Below are positions 27,259-36,379 of a DNA stretch of 64,000 nt, one piece after another (within the stretch, counting starts at the first letter, position 1; every line of letters starts with the position of its first letter). Below the pieces are notes generated by a model. It worked only from the letters and a program-made list of their open reading frames with translations. It was not told the origin of the DNA and did no database searches. Origin of the DNA: DAOUKH01 sp964291475. Lineage in GTDB: Bacteria; Chloroflexota; Dehalococcoidia; SHYB01. The translations under genes and the position numbers were made by a program. The stretch is from NCBI GenBank assembly GCA_964291475.2, contig OZ220075.1, positions 124,001-188,000 on the forward strand, given 5' to 3'.

Positions 27259-29947
27259 ATGACCACGACTCCGCAGCCCATCCCCAAGACCTACGACCCC
27301 CACGCCGTCGAGGAACGCCTCTACCGCTTCTGGGAGGAGTCCGGCCTCTTCCACGCCGAGGCCGACCCCTCGAAAGAGCCGTTCACCATCATCCTGCCGC
27401 CGCCCAACGTGACCGGCGTCCTCCACATCGGCCACGCGCTTACGGCGGCCGTCGAGGACGCCCTCATCCGCCGGCGCAGGATGCAGGGCTACTCCGCCCT
27501 CTGGCTGCCGGGAACGGACCACGCCGCGACGGCCACCCAGGTCGTCGTCGAGCGCGAGATCGCCAAGGAGGGCCTTACCAAGGAAGGCCTCGGCCGCGAG
27601 CGTTTCCTTGAGAAGGTCTGGGAGTGGGTCGAGCTCTCGAAGAACCGGATCACCCAACAGCACAAGGCACTCGGCGTCTCCTTCGATTGGTCCCGCGAGT
27701 GCTTCACCATGGACCCCGGCCCCAGCCGCGCCGTCCGCGCCACCTTCGTCAACCTCTATAACAAGGGCCTCATCTATCGCGGCGAGAGCCTCGTCAACTG
27801 GTCGCCGGGACTGCTGAGCGCCATCTCCGACCTCGAAGTCGAGCACCGCGAGGTCGAAGGGCATCTCTGGCGCATGCGCTACCCCCTCGAGGACGGCTCG
27901 GGGCACGTGACGATCGCCACGACGCGCCCCGAGACCTATCTCGGCGACACCGCCGTCGCCGTGCACCCCGACGACGCCCGCTTCACCGGGCTGATCGGCA
28001 AGAACGTCGTGCTTCCCATCATCGACCGGCCCATTCCCATCGTCGCCGACGAGGCCGTCGAGTCCGAGTTCGGCGCCGGCGCCCTCAAGGTCACGCCCGC
28101 CCACGACCCCACCGACTTCGAGATCGGCGCGCGCCACGGTCTCCCCTCTGATCAACATCATGAACCCCGACGGGACGATCAACGAGCACGGCGGCCCCTT
28201 CGCGGGCCAAGACCGCTTCGAGGCCCGCGACAACATCGTCGCCGAGTTCGAGCGCCTCGGCCTGCTCGACGGCATCGAGCCCCACACCCACTCCATCGGC
28301 CACTGCCAGCGCAGCGGCGCCGTCGTCGAGCCGCTCATCAGCAAGCAGTGGTTCGTGAAGGTCGGCTCGCACGACGACCCCGATTCCATCGCGGGCCGCG
28401 CCTACCGCGCCGTCGTCGACGGCGACATCCAGATCGTCCCCGAGCGCTTCACCAAGGTCTACACCAACTGGATGGAGAACATCCGCGATTGGACCATCAG
28501 CCGCCAGCTCTGGTTCGGCCACCGCATCCCCGTCTGGCATTGCGGCGCCTGCGACGGCATGACGGTGGGGATGGACGACCCCACGGCCTGCTCCACCTGC
28601 GGCAGCGCCGAAATCGAGCAGGACCCCGACGTCCTCGACACCTGGTTCAGCTCCGGCCTCTGGCCGCACTCGACGCTGGGATGGCCCGACGACACCGACG
28701 ACTTCCGCCACTTCTACCCCACCAGCGTCCTCGAGACGGGCTATGACATCCTCTTCTTCTGGGTCGCCCGCATGATCATGCTGGGCATCGAAAACACGGG
28801 CGACGTCCCCTTCCGCACCGTCTACCTCCACGGCATCATCCGCGACGCCTCCGGCGAGAAGATGAGCAAGATGAAGGGGAACATCGTCGACCCGCTGGAC
28901 ACGATCCAGGAATACGGCGCCGACGCCCTGCGTTTCGCCCTGACCACCGGCTCGTCGCCCGGCAACGACTCCCGCCTGACGCAGCAAAAGCTCGAATCGA
29001 GCCGCAACTTCGCCAACAAGATGTGGAACGCGTCGCGGTTCCTTCTCGGCGCCGTCGACGCCGCCGGCGGCGTTGACCCTGCCATCCCGGCCGACCTGCC
29101 GCCCGAGGACCGCTGGGTCCTGAGCCGCCTCCAGCGGACGGTCGAGAACGTCGGGCGCATGATGGACGACTTCCAGATCGGCGAGGCCCAGCGCGAAATC
29201 CACGAGTTCCTCTGGAGCGAGTACGCCGACTGGTACATCGAGCTCGCCAAGATCCGCCTGCGCCGGGAAGACGACACGGTCGTCTCGCCACTGCCCGTCC
29301 TTGTCCACGTCCTCGAAACGACGATGCGTCTCCTCCACCCATTCATGCCCTTCGTCACCGAGGAAATCTGGCAGAACGTCGTCCGCCGGCTCCCCGACGA
29401 TCCCGCGCGTCCGCCCTCGATCGTCACCGCCGCCTATCCCCAACCCGATCCCACCCTCATCGACGAGGCCGCGGAAGCCGAAATCGGCCTCGTCATACAG
29501 GTCGTCCAAGCGGTCCGCAACGCGCGTGCCGAGCTCAAGGCCGACCCCCGACGCGGCGTCGAGGCCATCGTCGACGCACCCAGCCAGCACGACGTCGTCG
29601 AGCGCAACCGAACCGCCATCGAGCTACTAGCGGGTGCCGAACCGCTCCGGGTCTACGGGGACGGTGAACAGGTCCCCGCGGCCGACCAGGCGCGCGTCGC
29701 CGTGCTCGGCGAAACCCGCGTCATCGTGCCCATGGCAGGTTTCGTCGACCTCGACGCGGAGCGCGAGCGGCTAGGCAAGGAGCGCACCGACCTAGCGAAG
29801 CTCATCGCCAACCTCGAAAAGCGCCTCGCCAACGAGAACTTCACCTCGAAGGCCCCCGCCGCCGTCGTCGAGAAGGAGCGCGGCCGCCTCACCGAATACG
29901 AGACCCGCGTCGCCGGCCTCGACGAACGCCTCCGCGAGCTAGGTTAG
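27259..29947 (+). CDS. valS: Valyl-tRNA synthetase (one-base frameshift)
   Basis: The start at 27259 (MTTTPQPIPKTYDPHAVEERLYRFW) is the normal N-terminus. The HIGH motif (GVLHIGHALTAAVEDAL), the editing-domain segment TIATTRPETYLGDTAVAVHP and the KMSKM form of KMSKS (EKMSKMKGN) are present, and the protein ends in a coiled-coil domain. At 28144-28148 an extra base moves the frame: RHGLP is followed in one frame by SDQHH and in the other by the expected LINIMNPDGTINE. Removing one base yields 895 aa. Because the enzyme is essential, a sequencing insertion, or much less likely +1 recoding at CCC-T, is expected rather than loss. Confidence 0.93.
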
Positions 29948-29980
29948 CGACACCCGCCGGTATCACGCCGCAGGACGTAT

Positions 29981-29989
29981 TGTTATAGT
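29981..29989 (+). promoter_or_regulatory. Extended -10 upstream of a small ORF
   Basis: TGTTATAGT on the plus strand is an extended -10. A short ORF with AGGA seven bases before its ATG begins at 30023, about 27 bases after the likely start of transcription. Confidence 0.4.
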
Positions 29990-30022
29990 GGGTCAAGAAA
30001 CAGCGCCGTGTAGGATCTGATC

Positions 30023-30133
30023 ATGAGGAAACCCAAGAACGACAAGCAAGGGACCGGGAATCCCGTCCGCAAGCCAACTCCGCCGCCCCCGCCGACCGGT
30101 CGGGACCCCGGTGTGGTCATCAAGGGAGCCTAG
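30023..30133 (+). CDS. Small basic, proline-rich protein (36 aa)
   Basis: The ORF encodes 36 residues with a basic N-terminus (MRKPKNDKQ), a run of five prolines and the ending GRDPGVVIKGA. Support comes from an extended -10 promoter (TGTTATAGT) and an AGGA ribosome site with seven-base spacing. No family is recognised. It overlaps by four bases, tail to tail, the gene for a two-span membrane protein on the other strand. It may be a chance ORF, but the complete expression signals argue for a real small gene. Confidence 0.4.
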   Translation: MRKPKNDKQGTGNPVRKPTPPPPPTGRDPGVVIKGA

Positions 30134-30717
30134 TCAAGGGCTCCGGCCTCACCCAGACCCCAGACGAGGATGAACGCGGCCTCCAGGATGAAGGCAAGGG
30201 TCATGGCAGCAACGGCTTTGCTCTTCCAATTGACAAGATTGCTATTCCACTCGAAGTGCCGGCCTGCCCAGTAAACGGCACTCCTCCTGAACTCCCAGTC
30301 GTCACGCTCCAACCACTCATCGTAGATCCGGTGCACCCCCAAGAGCTTTAGCCCGCCGTAGGCGCGTGCGACCGCTCCGATCAACAGATTCACCAAGGCC
30401 AGCGCAACCGCGGCGACGAACCAGCCGGACCTCAAACTGGCCTCTTCCGCAAGCAAGGCAACGAGAACGGGTCCCGTCACCGTGAAGCTCGCGGAGAACA
30501 TCATCAACGTCTGAATGCGGCTCTCGACGGCGTTCAGGCGGTGCATCATCCAGTCGTAAGACAGTCGAACGAAGTCGTACGCTAGGATTACGCCCGGCCA
30601 TCGTTCCTCCGGGCTGAAGTCGCCGTTCGGCACGCACACGCTCCAAGAGTGGCTTGCGGCCCGGAGCATGACCGGCAACCATCGACTCGGGCAAGGCGCA
30701 GTTGTCACGAGCCCCAC
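30130..30717 (-). CDS. Predicted two-span membrane protein of unknown function
   Basis: Up to 195 aa; the start is uncertain (30717, 30669 or an internal Met near 30547), with no clear ribosome site. A helical stretch (YDFVRLSYDWMMHRLNAVESRIQ) precedes two adjacent hydrophobic segments around residues 72-112, and a third, weaker one lies near the C-terminus (ALDLAF-like region around 170-190). The layout resembles small 2TM proteins of the SLATT/Pycsar-effector kind, but the match is only in outline. Base composition is lower in GC than neighbours, a possible sign of transfer. Its tail overlaps a small proline-rich ORF on the plus strand. Confidence 0.55.
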   Translation of the reverse strand: MGLVTTAPCPSRWLPVMLRAASHSWSVCVPNGDFSPEERWPGVILAYDFVRLSYDWMMHRLNAVESRIQTLMMFSASFTVTGPVLVALLAEEASLRSGWFVAAVALALVNLLIGAVARAYGGLKLLGVHRIYDEWLERDDWEFRRSAVYWAGRHFEWNSNLVNWKSKAVAAMTLAFILEAAFILVWGLGEAGALD

Positions 30718-30755
30718 GGCCCCCAGGCACCCGTGCGCACCCTATCCGGCGGGGC

Positions 30756-30761
30756 TACAAT
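30756..30761 (+). promoter_or_regulatory. -10 element giving a near-leaderless hyuA transcript
   Basis: TACAAT ends 9 bases before the ATG at 30771, so transcription would begin within about two bases of the start codon. No Shine-Dalgarno sequence is present. Confidence 0.4.
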
Positions 30762-30770
30762 CACCCGCGC

Positions 30771-32814
30771 ATGGGCTATCGCATCGGCATCGACGTCGGG
30801 GGCACCTTCACGGACTTCGTGCTGGCGAGGCCCGACGGCTCCATCGCCTTCACCAAGACCGCCTCCACGCCCGCTGACCAGTCGGACGGCGTCATGTCGG
30901 GCATCGCCGACCTCGCCGAGGCCGAGGGGCTCGACACCGAGGGCCTGCTCGGACGCACCGAGCAGATCGTCCACGGCACCACCACCGGCGACAACATCCT
31001 CATCGAGATGAACGGCGCGGCGACCGGCCTCATCACCACGATGGGCAACCGCGACCAGATCGAGTTCCGCCGCGGCTGGAAGGAGAACATCTGGGACCCG
31101 GCCTACCCGCCCCCGGTCCCCATCGCCCCCCGCCGGCGGCGCATCGACGTCCCCGAGCGCCTCGACTTCGACGGGACGGCGCTCACGCCGCTCGGCGAAG
31201 AGTCCGTGCGCGCCGCGGCGCGGAAGCTCAAGCTCAAGGGCGCCGAGTCCATCGCCGTCACCTTCCTCTTCTCTTATGTCAACCCAACGCACGAATTGCG
31301 CGCCCGCGAGCTCATTCTCGAAGAACATCCCAAGGCGCACGTTTCCCTCTCTCACGAGGTGATGCCCTCGGCGCCCGAGTTCGAGCGCACGAGCACCACC
31401 TTGGTCAACGCCTACATCGAGCCCCGCATTCGCGGCTACCTTGAGACGCTGACGGCCAAGCTCCGCGACGCCGGCTTCGCCCGCGAGCTCCTCGTCATGC
31501 TCTCCAACGGCGGTGTCATGACCACCGAATACGTGGCGCGCAAGGCCGTCTCGATCATCGGCAGCGGGCCCGCCGGCGGGGTGACCGGCGCCTGCTACGT
31601 CGCGGACGCCGCCGGCATCGAGGACTTCATCGCCGTCGACATGGGCGGCACCAGCTACGACGTCTGCCTGGTGCGCGGAGGCCGGCCCGCCGTCAAGTCG
31701 TTCTGGAACTGGCGCCACCGCTACCTCATCGGCCTGCCCTCAATCGACGTGCAGGCAATCGGCGCGGGCGGCGGCTCCATCGCCCGTGTCGTCGCGGGCG
31801 CCCTCCAGGTCGGCCCCGAGAGCGCCGGCGCCGAGCCAGGCCCCATCTGCTACGGACGCGGCGGGAGCAGCCCCACGGTAACCGACGCGAACCTTGTCCT
31901 CGGCTTCCTCAACCCCGACGCTCTCGCCGGCGGCAAGCTCAAGCTGCGGGCCGAAGGCGTGGGTGAGGCAATCGAGGAGCAAATCGGGCGTCCCCTCGGC
32001 TTGGACGCCACGGCGGCGGCCTACGGCATCTTCCGCATCGTCAACGCCAACATGACCCACGCGATCCGCCGCGCCTCGTCGGAGCAGGGCTACGACCCCA
32101 AAGACTTCACCCTCGTCGCCTACGGCGGCAACGGCGCGGTGCACGCCGGCGTCCAGGCCCGCGAGATGGGCATCGCCAAGGTCATTGTGCCCAAGGCCGC
32201 GCCCGCCTTCTCCGCGCTCGGCGTGCTGATCTCCGACCGGCTCGTCGAAGACACCCGCTCGTACATCGTCGGCGTCCCGAAGCCGACCTCGACCGGGTCA
32301 ACGCCCTCTTGGCGATATGGAGGCTGCGGCGGGCGCGGAGCTAGCGCGCCCTCGGCGGCGGCGACGTATAGAGTTCTCCCGCTTCGCCAACATGCGCTAC
32401 CCCGGCCAACAGTTCGACCTCAGCGTGCCGCTCCCATCGGGCACGGTCGTCCGCGCCGACCTCGAAGCGGCGGCCGAGTCCTTTCACCGCCTGCACGAGG
32501 AGTCCCACACCTACGCGCAGCGCGACCAGGCGCCCATCATCAGCTCGCTCCGCCTACGCGCCGCGCTCCCCGGGACCAAGATCCTTCTTCCTGAAACAAG
32601 CCCCGCTGAAGGCCCGCCCACTCCCAAACTGCATCGCCGCGCTTACTTCGACGGCTACGTCGACACCCCCGTCTTCGACGGCCCCTCGCTGGGCGCGGGA
32701 GCCCGAGTCGAAGGGCCCGCCATCATCGAGGAGCCCTTCACCACCATCGTCGTCTGGCCCCAGGACGCCGCCGAGGTCGACCGCTGGGGCAACTACGTCA
32801 TGACCATCGGCTGA
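30771..32814 (+). pseudogene. Hydantoinase A/5-oxoprolinase family protein, disrupted near the C-terminus
   Basis: The N-terminal 500 residues are intact: MGYRIGIDVGGTFTDFVLARPDG (phosphate loop), VHGTTTGDNILIE, GSGPAGGVTGA, VDMGGTSYDVCLV and AYGGNGAVHAG, all typical of HyuA ATPases. Between about 32280 and 32370 the frame shifts several times: DLDRVNALLA lies in one frame, MEAAAGAELA in the next and LGGGDV in a third. The C-terminal SRFANMRYPGQQFDLSVPLP is then restored to the stop at 32814. At least three indels make it a pseudogene or a badly read stretch. Intact members hydrolyse hydantoins or oxoproline using ATP. No HyuB follows; the CoA-transferase gene starts 7 bases later. Confidence 0.82.
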
Positions 32815-32821
32815 CTGCGCT

Positions 32822-35230
32822 ATGTCCTTCCTTACCGGAATCAACGTGCTCGAATGGGGCGAGGCCCTCACCGCCCCATTCTGCGGCAAGGTGCTCGCCG
32901 ACTTGGGGGCCGACGTCGTCAAGATCGAGCCGCCCGGCGGCGAGCCCGGCCGCGCCCTGCCGCCGTTCAAGACCGGCCCCGACGGCGAGCGGCACAGCCT
33001 CCTCTTCGAGCACCTCAACGCGGGCAAGCGCAGCGTGACGATCGAGGGAGACGGCCCCGCCCTCGACCGGCTCGCGGCGTGGGCCGACGTCATCGTCGAA
33101 GGCCACCTCGACTACGACCCCGCCGTTGCGGCCGCCCTCGAGCGCCTGCGCAAGGACCACCCGCGCCTCATCGTCACGTCGGTCAGCGCCTTCGGGCGCT
33201 CCGGCCCGCTGGCCCAGGCGCCGGGCTACCCATCCGTCGCCTTCCATATGAGCGGGGCCGGCTTCGTGACGCCGCCCCAGGTCGACAGCGTGGCGCAGCC
33301 GCCCCTCTCCCTGCCCGGACGCCCCGCCGCGATCATCGGCGGCTACTGCGCGGCGGCGGCGACGGTGTTGTCGCTCCTGGCACGCGACGCCGACGGACGC
33401 GGGCGCTACGCCGACATCGCCGAGGTCGAGGGGCTGATCGCCATGCTGGCGACCCCGCTGAACCAGTACTCCGGCCTGGGCACGATCGCCGCCCGCGACG
33501 AGCGTATCCACGGCATGGCCCCCTTCGACTTCTACCGCGTCAAGGACGGCTGGGCGAGCATCTTCCTCGTGCAGGAGGCGCACTGGCAGCGGCTCGTCGA
33601 GCTCATGGGTTCGCCGGATTGGACCACGGCGCCAATGTTCGCCGACCGCCGCGTCCGGGGGCAGTACAAGGAAGACCTCAACAACATCATGCAGCCTTGG
33701 CTCGACGAGCAGGCCAAGGAAGACCTCTACCTACGCGCCCAGGCCAGGGACATACCCATCGGCCCCGCGCGGACGATGCAAGAGGTGCTGGCCGACCCGC
33801 ACTTCGAGGCGCGCGAGGTCTTCGTCCGCTCGCCCCACCCGCGGCTCGGCGAGATGCTGCATCTCCGTCCGCCCTTCCGTTGGCGCGGCCAGAGCTGGAC
33901 ACCGCCGGGGCCCGCGCCCGGACCCGGCGAGCACACCGGGCGCGTCGAGGAGACTCCGCCGCCCTCGGCCGTGAGCAAAGAAGGCGGTGCTGAAGTCGCA
34001 GCGGCCTCTCCCCTTCCCCTCACCAACCTGCGCGTCATCGAGTTGGGCGCGGCCATCGCCTCGCCCTTCGGCGCGGCGACCCTCGCCGACGCCGGCGCCG
34101 AGGTCATCAAGATCGAGACCGCGAAGCGTCCCGACAACCTCCGCAGCAACTGGCCGATGGCGGGCGGCGAGGCCGGCCCCGAGCGCAGCTACTACTACAA
34201 CCAGGTCAACCGCCACGCCAAGAGCCTCACGCTCGACCTGACCACCGGCGAGGGGCGCGACGCCTTCCTGCGCCTCGTGGCCCTCAGCGACGTCGTCGTC
34301 GAGAACTTCGCCGCCGGAACCATGGAGCGTCTCGGCGTTCCCTACGACGTGCTTCGGCGGGCCAACCCCAGCATGGTCATGCTTTCGCTCAACGGCTTCG
34401 GCGACACGGGCCCCGCCAAGGACTTCATCGCCTACGGCCCGCTGCTCGAAGCGGTGACCGGCATGGCCGCACTCGCCGGCTTCGAGGACGGCCCGCCCGC
34501 CGCCTCCACCTTCGTCTACACCGACTACGTCTCGGCCATGGTGGGTGTGACGCTCATGCTCGCCGGCCTTCGACGGCGCGCCGAGACCGGCGAAGGGGCC
34601 TACTTCAACGTGGCCCAAGCCGAGGTCGCCTTGAACACGATGCCGGAGGCCATCCTCGATAGCGCCGTGAACGGCGTCCTCCCCACCAAGCCCGAGGACC
34701 GCGACCCCTTCGTCGCCATCCACGGCTCGTTCCGCTGCCTCGGCGAGGACGACGCGGACGACGACTGGGTTGCCATCGCCGTGCGCACCAATACCCATTT
34801 TCTCGGCCTGAAGGAGGCAATGGGAAATCCGGCCTGGGCAGATGATCCTCGCTTCGCAACCGACGAGGGACGGCGCGCCCACGCCGCCGAAATCAAGGCC
34901 CACGTCGGCCAATGGACGCGGCGTTTACGAAAGCACGAGGCGGCAGACGTTCTTCGCAAACACGGTGTGCCCGCCGCCGCCGTCAACGACGTCCGCGACG
35001 CCCTCGACGAGCCCCACCTGCAGGCCCGCGGCTCGTTCCAGGTCGTCCGCCATCCCGTCATCGGCGAGGCGTGGACCTACCCCTCGCCGCTCAACCTGGA
35101 AGGGGTTCCCCGCGAAATTCGGCGCGGCGCCCCCCTCTGGGGCGAACACAACGACTACGTCTGCCGTGACCTTCTCGGCATGCCCCCCGGCGACGTCGAG
35201 CACCTCGTCGAGCGACGCGCGCTAATCTGA
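32822..35230 (+). CDS. Fused two-domain CaiB/BaiF CoA-transferase
   Basis: 802 aa. Module 1 (residues about 1-365) has NVLEWGEALTAPFCGKVLADLGADVVKIEPP and the catalytic Asp198 in RYADIAEVEG. A Pro-rich linker follows, and module 2 (about 400-795) opens LRVIELGAAIASPFGAATLADAGAEVIKIE. At the Asp site module 2 reads AYFNVAQAE, Asn596, so it may be structural only. The family forms an interlocked dimer, and fusion would place both partners in one chain. The donor and acceptor are unknown. It is followed tail to tail by the MaoC-type dehydratase. Confidence 0.9.
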   Translation: MSFLTGINVLEWGEALTAPFCGKVLADLGADVVKIEPPGGEPGRALPPFKTGPDGERHSLLFEHLNAGKRSVTIEGDGPALDRLAAWADVIVEGHLDYDPAVAAALERLRKDHPRLIVTSVSAFGRSGPLAQAPGYPSVAFHMSGAGFVTPPQVDSVAQPPLSLPGRPAAIIGGYCAAAATVLSLLARDADGRGRYADIAEVEGLIAMLATPLNQYSGLGTIAARDERIHGMAPFDFYRVKDGWASIFLVQEAHWQRLVELMGSPDWTTAPMFADRRVRGQYKEDLNNIMQPWLDEQAKEDLYLRAQARDIPIGPARTMQEVLADPHFEAREVFVRSPHPRLGEMLHLRPPFRWRGQSWTPPGPAPGPGEHTGRVEETPPPSAVSKEGGAEVAAASPLPLTNLRVIELGAAIASPFGAATLADAGAEVIKIETAKRPDNLRSNWPMAGGEAGPERSYYYNQVNRHAKSLTLDLTTGEGRDAFLRLVALSDVVVENFAAGTMERLGVPYDVLRRANPSMVMLSLNGFGDTGPAKDFIAYGPLLEAVTGMAALAGFEDGPPAASTFVYTDYVSAMVGVTLMLAGLRRRAETGEGAYFNVAQAEVALNTMPEAILDSAVNGVLPTKPEDRDPFVAIHGSFRCLGEDDADDDWVAIAVRTNTHFLGLKEAMGNPAWADDPRFATDEGRRAHAAEIKAHVGQWTRRLRKHEAADVLRKHGVPAAAVNDVRDALDEPHLQARGSFQVVRHPVIGEAWTYPSPLNLEGVPREIRRGAPLWGEHNDYVCRDLLGMPPGDVEHLVERRALI

Positions 35231-35243
35231 CGCCCCGCCTTCG

Positions 35244-36367
35244 CTAGGCGCCGGACTCCTTCGACGGCAGCCCCACCACCGCCTGGCCCGGCGAGACCAG
35301 CGTCCCGTCCTGGTTGATCGCTTCGAGATCGAGCGTCACCAGCGGTTCTCCGTCTTCGTTTGCCTTCCCGGTGACTTTGCCGTGAACGCGGTAGATGTCA
35401 CCGACGAAGGTGGGCTGGCGAAGGCGCGCGTTAAAGCTTTTGAGGAAGCCGTCGTCGCCCATCCAGTTCGTTACCGCGTGCGCCATGTTCGCCACGCGGT
35501 GCGGCCCGACCTCGAAGCAATAGGGCATCCCGCGGGCCTGGGCCATGCTGTCCTTGACGTGGTGCATCTGCCGCTCTTCGGGCAGGCCCGTTTCAGGGTC
35601 GATGATGATGCGGTCGGGATGCGTGCGCCGGAGCTCGATCCAGAAGCCCTTGTGCGCGACGTGCGACCGCGAGCCGATCCCCATGTAGTAGGCGATCGAG
35701 TCGCGGGGCGTGAACGGGCCTTTGACGATCATCGGAATCTCGTCGCCGACCTCCACGTCCTCCCAATAGCGCGGCGCCGCCCCCTGCCGCGTCTCCCGGT
35801 GTATTCCTCGGTGATGCGGCGCAGCTCGTCCTCGCTATAGGTCGCGCGTGACTGAGTCATGTAATGCTCTTGAGAGATGTCCTCCGGGAGGAACCGCAGC
35901 TCCTTCAACAGACGTTCCGCCACGACCTCGCCGCGTTGGTTCGTATAGCGGTTAAGCGTCGCCTGATAGAGAGCCCGCTTGGCATGCCGCACCGGCTTCG
36001 GACTCAGCTCGGTCCGGATGTGCACGCCGCGAATCTCATCCCCCGCCTTGACGACGTGGTTGAAGACCCATTCGGTGCCGATGTGGAGCCCGGTGAAGCT
36101 GGGCAGGCCGAGACCGCCGGCCTGGTAGCAGCTATAGATCCACATCGGCGGCGCGACGAGAGCGCCGTACTGAGTCTTGGCGCCGTAGTCCTCGTCGTTC
36201 CAGAGCGGATTGTCGTCACCGATGCCCCAGGCGAAGTGGCGGATGGCGTCGGCGGTCGCCGCGCGATTGAAGGCGTAGCCGTCGGTCAGCTCCTGACCCA
36301 GCAGGCTGCAATAGTCGTCGATCTCAGCCTGGATGGCGGGTGGGTAGTCGAGCGGTGCGGTGGTCAT
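35244..36367 (-). CDS. Double-hotdog MaoC-like dehydratase (one-base frameshift)
   Basis: It starts at 36367 (MTTAPLDYPPAIQAEIDDY). The N-terminal half is a FAS1/MaoC-type hotdog (IRHFAWGIGDDNPLWNDEDYG, GLHIGTEWVFNHVVKAGDEI). At 35795-35797 a G run is one base short, and after EEYTG the frame breaks. Restoring a base reads ETRQGAAPRYWEDVEVGDEIP into the second hotdog (FTPRDSIAYYMGIGSRSHVAHKG, GPHRVANMAHAVTNWMGDDGFL) ending at 35244, about 374 aa. Such proteins hydrate enoyl-CoA thioesters. The indel is probably a sequencing error because both halves are well conserved. It follows the CoA-transferase and precedes a D-aminoacylase-like gene. Confidence 0.82.
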
Positions 36368-36379
36368 CTCGGCCCTAGA

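Noticed and set aside
28091..29590. 499-codon minus-strand frame
   Set aside because: Antisense to valS, with low-complexity Gly/Val/Asp composition only.
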